Shown: piece after piece, positions 1-8,826 of the stretch
How the letters are laid out: every line of letters starts with the position of its first letter
How positions within the stretch are numbered: the stretch's first letter is position 1
NCBI GenBank assembly: GCA_965246945.1
Contig: CBDFFW010000002.1
Span: 118,700 to 182,699 of the forward strand
Length of the DNA: 64,000 bases
From: CBDFFW01 sp965246945
GTDB lineage: Bacteria > Pseudomonadota > Alphaproteobacteria > UBA11073
Direction of reading: 5' to 3'
Program-made: the position numbers and the translations under genes
Notes under the pieces: generated by a model
What the model was told of the DNA's origin: nothing
The model's input: the letters and a program-made list of their open reading frames with translations, nothing else
Database searches by the model: none

Positions 1-105
1 GAAATTCAACGTGGCGTGAGCAAAGGTGTTTTAAAGAAAAACACCGCATCACGCATGCTCAGCCGTTTAAATGCGTCGATCGTTAAATTAAGCAAAGCAG
101 CTTAA
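1..105 (+). CDS. rpsT: 30S ribosomal protein S20, C-terminal part
   Basis: The last 34 codons of a gene that begins before the window. The frame reads EIQRGVSKGVLKKNTASRML and ends LSKAA. This is the typical C-terminal end of ribosomal protein S20: a basic helix with the G-V-x-x-K-N-T-A pattern. S20 binds 16S rRNA in the small subunit. The stop codon lies inside the left arm of the palindromic element that follows, so gene end and element are fused without spacer. Identification rests on a short segment but the pattern is distinctive. Confidence 0.85.
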   Translation, partial: EIQRGVSKGVLKKNTASRMLSRLNASIVKLSKAA

Positions 106-259
106 CTTAACCGTCATCCCGACAAAAGTCGGGATCCAGTGGTTTACAATGCGCGCCGCAGGCGCTCAAAACTACTTTAATAACTATTTTGTATCACGCT
201 GCGCGTGATGATTTTTGTCATTGGATCCCGACTTTCGTCGGGATGACGGTTAAGTTAAG
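101..259. repeat. Palindromic repeat, family A (rpsT-dnaE junction)
   Basis: A long inverted repeat whose outer arms of about 23 nt (CTTAACTTAACCGTCATCCC onward and its complement) enclose a non-palindromic middle. Each arm also holds a small hairpin, CCCGAC-loop-GTCGGG. The arms carry the TAA stop codons of both convergent genes, rpsT and dnaE. It could serve as a bidirectional terminator. Related copies lie at 2707-2810, 4633-4760, 17940-18006 and 19278-19381. Confidence 0.85.
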
Positions 260-3200
260 CCGCAATGGCTTCGTTCAGCGCTTGCAATTGAAACTTTTGC
301 GGTAATAGAATTTGCGCCTGTGTGCCATCGCCGCAATTTAGCAAAATCATTAATTCCGCTTTGCCAGGTGGCACATCGCCCAAGCGTTCCTGTAAACTTT
401 GCAAATCAGTCAGCCCCAGCGCAGTAAATTCTAGCCGGTCGGGCAGGGTGGCCACCACGGCATCCAGTTTGCGAATTTGGCTGCAGGTTAGCCGGTAACT
501 ATCTTCATGCGCGGCGGCATCCACTGTGCATAACAGCGCATTGCCTTCCACCAATAATTCCCGCGCAATACTTAGCACTTCACTGAACAGTGTAATTTCA
601 TAAGTACCCGTCCCATCTGATAAACCCACAAACGCAAACTTATTACCAGATTTCGCGGTTTTGATATTCACGCTGGTCACAATCCCCGCCATCGGCAAGC
701 GTGCGCCTTTGCCTTGCGTCACGCGCTCACCAACCTCATGGCTGGCCACCGCTTCCAGTTGCCGCAGGGCGCGGCCATAACTATCCAATGGATGCGCAGA
801 CAAGAAAAATCCGATCGCACTAAATTCCTGCTGCAATTTATACAGGTTCGGCCATTCCTTCACCTGCGGCAGTGGCGGCGCGGGGATGGCGATGGCATCG
901 CCGAATAAACTAATCTGCCCTTGCGCTGCTTCTTCGGCCCGATTTTGCGCGTAACGCAAAAAGGTTTCGGCGGCTTCGCTGGCCGCGCACCGTTTGCCGC
1001 CGCATAAATCATCGAACGCACCGGCGGCAGCTAGCGCTTCCCACTGCCTTTTGCTCATTCCCAATTTTACGGTGCGGCTGGCTAAATCCTGCAAATCTTT
1101 AAATTTGCCATTCCGTTCGCGCTCGGCCACCACAGCCCGCATCGCTTCGGCGCCCACACCTTTAATCGCGCCCAAGGCATAACGGACCGCGAGCTTGCCA
1201 TCGACATGATTTTCAACGCCAAAGAGCGGTAGGCTGTGATTAATCGATGGCGGTAGTAATTGTATATCAAGCCGTTTTAATTCCTGCCTAAACAACGATA
1301 ATTTATCGGTATTGCCTAAATCCAGCGTCATCAAAGCGGCGATAAATTCGACTGGGTAATGCGCTTTTAAATACGCGGTTTGCCAGGCAATTAGCGCATA
1401 GGCAGCCGCGTGCGATTTGTTGAAACCATAACCGGCGAATTTATCAACCTGCTCAAAAATATAAGCCGCCGTTTTCGCATCCACATTATTCGCTGCTGCC
1501 CCTTTGACAAATTGCGCCTGTTGCGCGGCCATTTCCTCTTTAATTTTCTTACCCATCGCGCGGCGTAATAAATCCGCGCCGCCAAGCGAATACCCGGCCA
1601 GCACCTGCGCCACTTGCATCACCTGTTCCTGATAAACCATGATGCCGTAGGTTTCTTTCAGAATGGGTTCAAGCAATGGATGCAGATAATCCGCCTCCTC
1701 GGTGCCGTCTTTCACGGCACAGTATTTTGGAATATTATCCATCGGTCCTGGGCGATACAGCGAGACCAGCGCGATAATGTCTTCAAACCGGTTGGGCTTC
1801 AGGCGGCGCAGCGTATCGCGCATGCCCGAACTCTCCAGCTGGAACACACCGCTGGCTTCGCCGCGTGACAGCATCGCAAAAGTCGGTTCATCTTCCCACG
1901 GCAGGTTCAGCACATCGATATGCGTGCCGCGCTCGGCAATTAACCGCACGGCTTCTTGCAATACGGTCAGTGTTTTTAAACCCAGAAAATCAAATTTAAC
2001 CAGGCCAGAATTTTCAACATCTTTCATGCTGAAACCGGTCACTAGCATGGGCGATTTCGGATCGCGATAAATTGGAATACGGGTTTTTAATGGCCGGTCG
2101 CCAATTACCACGCCGGCCGCATGCGTGGAGGCATGGCGGTATAATCCTTCCAGCTTCAACGAAATATCCACCATACGTGCCACAGTAGGATCTTCATCCA
2201 TGCGTTCGCGGAATAGCGGTTCGCCTTCTATGGCTTCGGCCAAAGTCACTGGATTGGCGGGGTTATTCGGCACCAAACCGCTGATGCGGTTGACGACCGG
2301 ATAAGGCACCTGCAGTACGCGGCCCACATCGCGCAGCACCGCGCGCGCCTGCAATTTTCCGAAAGTGATAATTTGCGCGACATATTCCGCGCCATATTTT
2401 TCGCGCACATAATTAATCACCTCATCCCGCCGGTCCTGGCAGAAATCGATATCGAAATCCGGCATTGATACGCGCTCTGGATTCAAAAAACGTTCAAACA
2501 GTAAATTGAATTGTAGCGGATCCAAATCGGTAATCATCAGCGCCCAAGCAGCGACTGAACCCGCGCCTGAACCCCTGCCAGGGCCAACCGGAATACCTTG
2601 CGATTTAGCCCATTGAATAAAATCGGCGACAATTAAAAAGTAACCAGGAAACCCCATTTGATTGATAACGTCCAACTCAAAATCCAGCCGGTCCCAATAG
2701 ACTTTCTTGTCATCCCGGCCTTGTGCCAAGATCTGGGGTTGGGACTGGTCATTACTTGTAGAACTATTCTGCTGTCCATTCTGGATCCCGGCACAAAGCC
2801 GGGATGACAAACGTTTCTTTAACCCTTCATACGCCAGCTCTTTCAATGCATCAGTAGCGGTTTGCCCGGCGGCGACAGGAAAGGGCGGCAAAGTGGGTTC
2901 AGATTTAGATGGCGCGTAAGCGCATCGCATCGCGATTTGCACAGTATTAGCAATCGCCTCGGGTACATCGTCGAACAGTTTGACCATTTCGGCGCTGTTG
3001 CGGAAATAATGTTGCGGCGTTTCCTTGCGGCGTTCTTCCTCCACCACATAACGCCCGCCCGCGATACACAGCAGTGCATCATGCGCCTCATACTCATTAG
3101 CCGTGGCGAAATAACAATCATTGCTGGCGACCAAAGGTAGATTTTGCGCTATGGCCAGCTCAATCAACCGCGTTTCAATCTGCCGTTCTTGCGGCAAGCC

Positions 3201-3737
3201 ATGGCGTTGCAATTCAATATATAAGCGGTTCGGAAATAATGTTTCCAATTGTGCACTAATATGGCCAACCGCTTCATTTTGCTTATGCAGCATCGCTTGG
3301 CCGAGCAAGCCTTTATAGCCACCAGCTAAACAAATCAAACCATCCGTACGGCCTTGCAAGTATTCTAAAGATAGCGGCGGGGCATCGCCGCCCTCGCGTT
3401 GCAAATAAGGTTCGGTGACAATATCCAGCAGGTTGTTGTAACCCGTTTGGTTCTGCACCAGCAGCACCAGCTGATCGCGCGGGATCATATTCGCGTTGCG
3501 GCTTTCTATTCCTTTGGCGCCCCATGGTCGTGCCATATCCAGTTGCAGACCGATAATCGGCTGCAGGCCAGCCTTACGGGCTTTTTCCGCAAATTCCAGC
3601 GCCCCGAACAAATTATTCGTATCAGTCAGCGCCACGGCGGGCATGCCGCCGGCCACCGCGAGTTCGATCAATTTCTCGATCTTCAACGCGCCTTCGAGCA
3701 AGGAATAAGCCGAATGATTGTGGAGATGGATAAACAT
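255..3737 (-). CDS. dnaE: DNA polymerase III subunit alpha
   Basis: Replicative polymerase catalytic subunit of 1160 aa, the usual DnaE1 length. The N-terminus (HLHNHSAYSLLEGA) is the PHP domain. The palm motif PDFDIDFCQDRRDEVINYV, near residues 425-443, supplies catalytic aspartates. GPGRGSGAGS and HASTHAAGVVIGD are polymerase core motifs. A C-terminal region with OB-fold character follows (GIVTSVNIKTAKSGNKFAFV). Residues of about 310-344 are unusual: a low-complexity, Gln/Ser-rich segment that is the translation of an inserted palindromic repeat, placed just before YWDRLDFELDVI. The frame stays open through the insert. The gene is convergent with rpsT and has only a weak ribosome-binding site. 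Confidence 0.97.
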   Translation of the reverse strand: MFIHLHNHSAYSLLEGALKIEKLIELAVAGGMPAVALTDTNNLFGALEFAEKARKAGLQPIIGLQLDMARPWGAKGIESRNANMIPRDQLVLLVQNQTGYNNLLDIVTEPYLQREGGDAPPLSLEYLQGRTDGLICLAGGYKGLLGQAMLHKQNEAVGHISAQLETLFPNRLYIELQRHGLPQERQIETRLIELAIAQNLPLVASNDCYFATANEYEAHDALLCIAGGRYVVEEERRKETPQHYFRNSAEMVKLFDDVPEAIANTVQIAMRCAYAPSKSEPTLPPFPVAAGQTATDALKELAYEGLKKRLSSRLCAGIQNGQQNSSTSNDQSQPQILAQGRDDKKVYWDRLDFELDVINQMGFPGYFLIVADFIQWAKSQGIPVGPGRGSGAGSVAAWALMITDLDPLQFNLLFERFLNPERVSMPDFDIDFCQDRRDEVINYVREKYGAEYVAQIITFGKLQARAVLRDVGRVLQVPYPVVNRISGLVPNNPANPVTLAEAIEGEPLFRERMDEDPTVARMVDISLKLEGLYRHASTHAAGVVIGDRPLKTRIPIYRDPKSPMLVTGFSMKDVENSGLVKFDFLGLKTLTVLQEAVRLIAERGTHIDVLNLPWEDEPTFAMLSRGEASGVFQLESSGMRDTLRRLKPNRFEDIIALVSLYRPGPMDNIPKYCAVKDGTEEADYLHPLLEPILKETYGIMVYQEQVMQVAQVLAGYSLGGADLLRRAMGKKIKEEMAAQQAQFVKGAAANNVDAKTAAYIFEQVDKFAGYGFNKSHAAAYALIAWQTAYLKAHYPVEFIAALMTLDLGNTDKLSLFRQELKRLDIQLLPPSINHSLPLFGVENHVDGKLAVRYALGAIKGVGAEAMRAVVAERERNGKFKDLQDLASRTVKLGMSKRQWEALAAAGAFDDLCGGKRCAASEAAETFLRYAQNRAEEAAQGQISLFGDAIAIPAPPLPQVKEWPNLYKLQQEFSAIGFFLSAHPLDSYGRALRQLEAVASHEVGERVTQGKGARLPMAGIVTSVNIKTAKSGNKFAFVGLSDGTGTYEITLFSEVLSIARELLVEGNALLCTVDAAAHEDSYRLTCSQIRKLDAVVATLPDRLEFTALGLTDLQSLQERLGDVPPGKAELMILLNCGDGTQAQILLPQKFQLQALNEAIAA
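2707..2810. repeat. Palindromic repeat, family A, inside dnaE
   Basis: TTGTCATCCCGG at 2707 and its complement CCGGGATGACAA ending at 2810 form the outer arms. Each arm holds a sub-hairpin around CCCGGC/GCCGGG. The copy lies inside dnaE and is translated in frame, adding about 35 residues. The pattern resembles Rickettsia palindromic elements, which are known to sit inside protein genes; sequence relationship to those is not claimed. Confidence 0.85.
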
Positions 3738-3814
3738 CCGCTGCCGATTTAAGCAGGGCGCTTAAGAAGTGCAAAGATGTTTATGATTGTTGCGATAATT
3801 CAATGCCTGATTAG

Positions 3815-3922
3815 CCTCATCCTGAGTAGCCGCTGCAAGTGGCGTATTGAAGGATGCTAAGCCTGGAGATTTAGCTAGAGCATCCTTCGATACGAACATT
3901 ACATGTCCTACTCAAGATGAGG
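3815..3922. repeat. Palindromic repeat, family B
   Basis: Starts CCTCATCCTGAGTAG and ends with the partial complement CTACTCAAGATGAGG. Internal arms AAGGATGC and GCATCCTT are also present. It lies between dnaE and the HNH gene, in a 309-nt gap that otherwise shows only the HNH ribosome-binding site. Other copies: 20237-20339, 30158-30265, 41140-41244, and a decayed one at 42703-42801. Confidence 0.8.
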
Positions 3923-4046
3923 TCTTATAATGCTGCCAATTAGCACATTGTGGTGGCAACCAAACCGAATTGGAAAAATATACTAAAATCACCATATCTT
4001 GTTTATGTTTTGCAAATCAGCTACAAGATAGGTCCAGGGGACAGCT

Positions 4047-4616
4047 ATGTATTCTGCGGCAACCAATCCGGAAAATTGTCAGGCACTGGTGCTGAATGCC
4101 GATTTTCGCCCGCTCAGCTACTACCCTTTATCATTATGGCATTGGCAGGATGCGGTGAAGGCCGTATTCTTAGACCGCGTGGCGGTGGTGGCGGAGTATG
4201 AGACAGTTATTCATTCGCCAACCACCGAATTTCGCCTGCCTGCCGTGATTGCGTTGAAAGATTATGTGCAGCAACAGCGCCAACCAGCGTTTACCCGCTT
4301 CAATGTCTTTTTGCGGGACCGGTTTAGCTGCCAATATTGCGGCCAGCGCTTCACCACGCAGGAATTGACGTTTGACCACGTGTTGCCCCGCATGCGCGGC
4401 GGCCGCACCACCTGGGATAATGTGGTCACCGCCTGCCAAGCCTGCAATTTACGCAAAGGCAGCAAAGAATTAAAAAGCAGCGGCCTGCATCTGCTCAATC
4501 GCCCGCACCAGCCGGGCACCCATGAACTCCAAAACGCCGGCCGCGCCTTTCCGCCGCCGTTTGTGCATACCACCTGGCGCGATTATCTGTATTGGGATAG
4601 CGAGCTGGAAGCTTAG
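4047..4616 (+). CDS. HNH endonuclease family protein
   Basis: A 189-aa protein with an HNH nuclease fold. C95-x2-C98 (CQYC) and C130-x2-C133 (CQAC) form a zinc-binding pair of knuckles around FDHVLPRMRGGRTTWDN, with H111 as the likely catalytic histidine and N125 as the central asparagine. The N-terminus (ALVLNADFRPLSYYPLSLW) is the conserved block of a chromosomal HNH family common in alphaproteobacteria. Its cellular role is not established; it is not near restriction or phage genes here. AGGGGA lies 7-12 nt before the ATG. An earlier in-frame start is not supported. Confidence 0.9.
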   Translation: MYSAATNPENCQALVLNADFRPLSYYPLSLWHWQDAVKAVFLDRVAVVAEYETVIHSPTTEFRLPAVIALKDYVQQQRQPAFTRFNVFLRDRFSCQYCGQRFTTQELTFDHVLPRMRGGRTTWDNVVTACQACNLRKGSKELKSSGLHLLNRPHQPGTHELQNAGRAFPPPFVHTTWRDYLYWDSELEA

Positions 4617-4632
4617 CAGACGCGCACCGCGC

Positions 4633-4760
4633 GTCATTCCGGCGCAGGCCGGAATCCAGTGACGAATATGTGCACGTAGCGCTCCAAACAATATTAAGTT
4701 TTGTGTCATGCTGTGCATGACGCTTATTGGCCGCTGGATCCCGACTTTCGTCGGGATGAC
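4633..4760. repeat. Palindromic repeat, family A
   Basis: GTCATTCCGGCGCAGGCCGG at the left and GGATCCCGACTTTCGTCGGG at the right, followed by ATGAC. The two arms have drifted: the left hairpin is CCGGC-type and the right one CCCGAC-type. The middle contains a further small palindrome (GTCATGCTGTGCATGAC). The element lies between the HNH gene and prfB. Confidence 0.8.
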
Positions 4761-4808
4761 GGTTAAAGCTTGTCAAAATACCTGTTAATTTTGTTATCTA
4801 ATCGCATC

Positions 4809-5928
4809 ATGCGCGCAGAAGTTACGGAATTGGTTAGCCAAATTGAGCAATCGGTGAGTTTGCTCAGGAGGCATCTTTGACTGGGATAAGGCGAATGCGC
4901 GTGTGGCGGAATTAGCGGACGCAGTTGAAGATCCGAATTTATGGAATGACCCTAGCGCTGCGCAAAAATTGCTGCGCGAGCAAAGCAAATTAAAACGCCA
5001 GATTGACGGCATCACCCAATTAACGCAAGGCAGCGCCGATCTCGTTGACATGATTGCATTAGCCGATAGCGAAGGCGAAGCAGAACTTGCCGCCGATAGC
5101 TTGCAACAATTACAAGCACTGCAAAAAAACGCCGCCGCACAGGAACTGGAAACACTGTTATCAGGCGAGGCCGACGGCTTCGATGCCTATCTCGAAATCA
5201 ATTCCGGCGCGGGCGGCACGGAATCGCAGGACTGGGCCTATATGCTAATGCGGATGTACTTACGCTGGGGCGAACGGCGCGGGTTCAAGGTGACGCTGGT
5301 CGACCAGCAAGATGGGGATGAGGCGGGCATTAAATCCGTCACGCTGCAATTCAGCGGCGATAATGCGTATGGCTGGCTGAAGACTGAGGCGGGCGTGCAC
5401 CGCCTCGTCCGCATTTCGCCGTTTGATAGTAATGCGCGGCGGCATACCAGCTTTGCTGCAGCCCTCGTCTGGCCGGTTACCGAAGATGATATCGATATCG
5501 ACGTGCAGGAAAAAGATTTGAAGGTCGACACGTTTCGCTCCAGCGGTGCAGGCGGGCAGAATGTTAATAAGGTTGAATCGGCCGTGCGCATTACGCATGT
5601 GCCGAGCGGGATTATTGTCAGCTCGCAACAAGAACGCTCGCAATTGCAAAACCGGCAAATTTGCCTGCGGATGATTAAAGCGCGGTTATATGAGATTGAG
5701 CTGAAAAAGCGCGATGCGGATGTCACCGAAATGCAGGGCGAAAAAACCGAAATCGGCTGGGGGCGCCAAATCCGCTCCTACGTATTACATCCCTACCAAA
5801 TGGTCAAAGACCTCCGCACCGATGTCGAAACCAGCGACACACAAGGCGTGCTGGATGGTGATATCGACGGTTTTATAAATGCTGCACTGGCTCAGCGGGT
5901 GAAGGGGCAGAAGAACAAGATTCAATAG
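4809..5928 (+). CDS. prfB: Peptide chain release factor 2 (programmed +1 frameshift)
   Basis: RF2 reads UGA and UAA stop codons and triggers peptide release. Translation starts at ATG 4809, runs 23 codons to CTT 4875-4877, meets an in-frame TGA, and continues in the +1 frame from GAC 4879 to the stop at 5928. This gives 372 aa, close to the 365 aa of E. coli RF2. The stop-recognition tripeptide SPF is at about residues 203-205 and the catalytic GGQ at 248-250 (SSGAGGQNVNKVESAVR). The open frame without the shift would lack the N-terminal 40 residues, so the frameshift is needed for a full protein. The 3' end overlaps a convergent gene. Confidence 0.96.
4866..4881 (+). promoter_or_regulatory. 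prfB programmed frameshift signal
   Basis: AGGAGG (4866-4871), three spacer bases, CTT, TGA, then C. The internal Shine-Dalgarno sequence lies at the spacing used in E. coli (AGGGGG-TAT-CTT-TGA-C). When RF2 is scarce the ribosome pauses at UGA and slips to UUU, giving autoregulation. Confidence 0.95.
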
Positions 5929-6610
5929 GTTTAATTTGCCGCAATGCTAAAGCAGCAGCGCGAATAAAATCTGGATCTTGAATTGGATCGATCATTGGGG
6001 GTTCAATTACATCATGACAAACTGGAATTGTCGATAATGTTGCCGCTGATAAAAGTTTAATGTTATTTACATAAGGCAATTCTGCTCTTAAAATAACGCC
6101 TACCTGTGGTGCAAGATCATATTCAGAAGTTAAGAATTTTATGGTTTGAGGTGTAACAATCGTGCGGATAATCTGATCGCCATCGGTGAGCGGTACTACT
6201 TTAAGTTTTAAGTATGGTGACGATTTTACAGTTTTCTTTCCTGTATCAGGATTATAATAAGTAGCATTTACAATAAATTCTTGTTTTTCTATATCATCTA
6301 TCGTTTTTTTCTCATCAAGCACTTCTCGAATGGTTTGTCCTTGCGTGCTTTCAAGTGTGTAACCTGATAATTTCATAAGAAAGTTATCACTATTTTTTTG
6401 CACTAAGCTAACTTCATCACGTCTGACCAATATATCCATTACATAAGCCATATTTTTATGAGGCAATGAAGTATCTTTATCAAAACGTGCTAAACCAACT
6501 ATATTTACTGCGGTAACGCGTTCGACAATAACAGTTTGAGGCTTTCGAGGGTCTTTAATGTCTTCAACAATTACAAAGTTGCTGGTTAATAGATTAAAAA
6601 TATGTTTCAT
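5873..6610 (-). CDS. Hypothetical protein, AT-rich
   Basis: A 245-aa protein that I do not recognise. No signal peptide or membrane segment is visible. The sequence is rich in charged residues and beta-prone stretches (KPQTVIVERVTAVNIVGLARF, YLKLKVVPLTDGDQIIRTIV) and ends in a Pro/Ser/Cys tail (IESCSSAPSPAEPVQHL). It is clearly more AT-rich than prfB, whose last 56 nt it overlaps tail to tail, so the C-terminal 18 residues may be recent. It stands alone on its strand, which together with composition suggests acquired DNA. Confidence 0.7.
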   Translation of the reverse strand: MKHIFNLLTSNFVIVEDIKDPRKPQTVIVERVTAVNIVGLARFDKDTSLPHKNMAYVMDILVRRDEVSLVQKNSDNFLMKLSGYTLESTQGQTIREVLDEKKTIDDIEKQEFIVNATYYNPDTGKKTVKSSPYLKLKVVPLTDGDQIIRTIVTPQTIKFLTSEYDLAPQVGVILRAELPYVNNIKLLSAATLSTIPVCHDVIEPPMIDPIQDPDFIRAAALALRQIKPIESCSSAPSPAEPVQHL

Positions 6611-6714
6611 AACGTTAGAAACAACAAAACTAACTTTAACGCAAATACTTGCATAATTTTTTTTCAGCGTTGGTTTTTAGCTTTAGGCGTGATAGGTAAA
6701 TAGCAGGAGAAACC

Positions 6715-7440
6715 ATGCTACCAGCCCGTCCCGCCCGCGAATTCCAAGCCGCGCCCATGATTATCAGCCATGATGGCCAGGAATTCGGCTTTTATGCCGC
6801 TTATCCGGCGAGCGGTGAAGGCGCTACGGTTGTGGTGCTGCAGGAAATTTTTGGTGTGAATGCGGTGATGCGCGGTGTTTGTGATGATTTGGCTGCCAGC
6901 GGGTTCATTGCCATTTGCCCCGATTTGTTTTGGCGGCAGCAACCAGGCGTGCAGCTAACCGATCAAAGCCAAGCAGAATGGGAACAGGCTTTTAAACTGA
7001 TGCAGGGCATGGATATCGATCTGGCCGTGCAAGATATTCAAAGCACTTTGCGCTATGCCCGCGGCATGCGCGGGGCGAGCGGTAAAACCGGTACGATCGG
7101 TTATTGCCTGGGCGGTAAGCTGGCTTATTTGGCCGCCGCCCGCACGGATGCCGATGCCAATGTGGGTTATTACGGCGTGGGCTTGGAAGAATATTTAGGC
7201 GAAGTGGACAATATTCGCACGCCGTTGCTGTTGCATATTGCCGAAGCTGATAAATTCTCGAATGCCGCCGCGCGCATGCAAATTTTGGCTGCCACGGCGG
7301 CCAATCCAAATATTACCACCGAAGTGCACCCAGGCGTTGATCACGCTTTTGCCCGTCCAGGCGGCGAGCATTACAACCGTAACGCAGCCGACCATGCTAA
7401 TACTTTAACTGCGCAATTTTTGGCGAAGCAGCTAAGCTAA
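6715..7440 (+). CDS. Dienelactone hydrolase family protein
   Basis: An alpha/beta hydrolase of 241 aa. The nucleophile is C131 in GYCLGG, which replaces the more common serine and is diagnostic of dienelactone hydrolases. D179 (AEADKF) and H210 (GVDHAF) complete the triad. VLQEIFGVNAVMRGVCDDLA is the family's N-terminal signature. The ATG is preceded by AGGAG at good spacing. Family members open lactone rings or cleave other esters; the substrate here is unknown. A lipid or envelope-associated unknown gene starts five bases after the stop, suggesting co-transcription. Confidence 0.92.
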   Translation: MLPARPAREFQAAPMIISHDGQEFGFYAAYPASGEGATVVVLQEIFGVNAVMRGVCDDLAASGFIAICPDLFWRQQPGVQLTDQSQAEWEQAFKLMQGMDIDLAVQDIQSTLRYARGMRGASGKTGTIGYCLGGKLAYLAAARTDADANVGYYGVGLEEYLGEVDNIRTPLLLHIAEADKFSNAAARMQILAATAANPNITTEVHPGVDHAFARPGGEHYNRNAADHANTLTAQFLAKQLS

Positions 7441-7444
7441 GTGC

Positions 7445-8323
7445 ATGCGTAAATTTATGGGTTTATTGTGCGTAACGGCGGGCCTGGCTTTGATTATTGG
7501 CGGTGCCTTGCTTTCCTTGCACCATAAAGATTTGCTGCAGCAAGCGGCACCCATAACCGCACCCTTACCGGATAATTTAAAATACCAAGGTCAGCCCATT
7601 GATCCTGCCTGTTTTAATGATTTTACGCGGGATGCTGTGCGTTTCACAAAAACGATTAAACTAGCAGATTGCGCCAAGCTTGATAAAGATTCCGTGTTTG
7701 ATGGCAGCATTCAGGAACGTGATAATGGCGAATTATTTCGGGAATTAAAATGCGGCGATGATTGTTTTGGCGCTGCTTATATTGGCTACCGCTATATCGG
7801 TCCGTGGCAAGGCAATGAACTGGTTGAAATCAATAATGCCGAAGGCGGCGCCAGCCAATATACCAGCCTATCCCTGATCAAACGGCATGATGATGGTTTG
7901 CAGATTGTGAAAGATATCGCTGCCGGCGATCGCTGCAATAGCGGGATTACTGATGCTACTATCAACAACGGTCATTTAATTTATACGCAATATGCCACAC
8001 CGAATAGTTTGATTGCCGCCGCCAAAGCACCGGATGTTAATATAGATGCTTTGAATTTATCGGATGATGCTGTGAATTGCGTGGCTGAAATTCATTTTAC
8101 CGATGGGAAAATAACGGGTGCCAGTTTAACCCAAGCCAGCGAAGATATTCAGTCGATCTCCGAAGATGCCACCGATGAAACCCAAGCCTGCTTTAATCAA
8201 CTTTATGTGGCACGCCTTGATGCCAAGCAGAAAGAGTTAACGCCAGCTGCGCTTACCGATTTTGGTCAGGAATTTATGCGCAATTGTGCTGCTAGCATTG
8301 ATGATCATGCCGTGGCTGATTAA
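7445..8323 (+). CDS. Hypothetical secreted or membrane-anchored protein
   Basis: A 292-aa protein with an N-terminal hydrophobic segment (residues 5-25, LLCVTAGLALIIGGALLSL), which could be an uncleaved anchor or signal peptide. The rest is hydrophilic, acidic, and contains eight or more cysteines (PACFNDF, LADCAKL, LKCGDDCFG, GDRCNSG, VNCVAEI, QACFNQL, RNCAAS), consistent with disulfide bonds in the periplasm. No family recognised. It starts four nt after the hydrolase stop and is probably in the same transcript. Confidence 0.75.
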   Translation: MRKFMGLLCVTAGLALIIGGALLSLHHKDLLQQAAPITAPLPDNLKYQGQPIDPACFNDFTRDAVRFTKTIKLADCAKLDKDSVFDGSIQERDNGELFRELKCGDDCFGAAYIGYRYIGPWQGNELVEINNAEGGASQYTSLSLIKRHDDGLQIVKDIAAGDRCNSGITDATINNGHLIYTQYATPNSLIAAAKAPDVNIDALNLSDDAVNCVAEIHFTDGKITGASLTQASEDIQSISEDATDETQACFNQLYVARLDAKQKELTPAALTDFGQEFMRNCAASIDDHAVAD

Positions 8324-8398
8324 CAAATAGCATCAATTCAAGCCACCTATTGGTTGTAAGTATTGACATAAAAAGAAGCGATCAGTTGTTAATATTGG

Positions 8399-8773
8399 AT
8401 GGCTCAAAAACCACCACCGAATGCTGACAATAAAGATTTTACAACCAGATTAGGTCGGTTGGCAGCACAGACAAAGCAAACACAACTGCATTATCAAAGA
8501 ATGATCACAATGATTGTGATTGCGGCAGTTTTTGCGACTGGAAGTACCTATTTAGTGACAAAATCAAACGCTTATCAAAATGGTTTTGCCGCTGGCAAAG
8601 CGCAAAATGCTAAAGAAGCAGAAGATGCTAAGGCCATGCTGGTAAGAGCCCTAAACACAGCAGAAAAACTTGCCAAAGAAAACGACCGTTTAAATTTGTT
8701 GTTAAAAGGTCAGCCGACCAAGCAACCAGCGCCAGCGAAATATTCCCACCCGTTTTCAACACCTACGCCTTAA
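8399..8773 (+). CDS. Hypothetical single-pass membrane protein
   Basis: A 124-aa protein with one central membrane helix (about residues 38-55, MITMIVIAAVFATGSTYLVT). A heptad-like helical region rich in Ala, Lys and Glu follows (KAQNAKEAEDAKAMLVRALNTAEKLAKENDRLNLLL), then a Pro-rich tail. The layout, short cytoplasmic N-terminus then helix then coiled coil, resembles small envelope or division-associated proteins, but no family is recognised. It precedes nuoJ by 53 nt. Confidence 0.65.
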   Translation: MAQKPPPNADNKDFTTRLGRLAAQTKQTQLHYQRMITMIVIAAVFATGSTYLVTKSNAYQNGFAAGKAQNAKEAEDAKAMLVRALNTAEKLAKENDRLNLLLKGQPTKQPAPAKYSHPFSTPTP

Positions 8774-8826
8774 GCGATTAGCACAAAGCGCTTGGCGGCG
8801 CGGCACGGTCGCGCTAAACAGATACT

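Noticed and set aside
3950..4201. 83-aa frame overlapping the HNH gene start
   Set aside because: Out of frame with the HNH domain; Gly/Arg-rich tail and no motifs.
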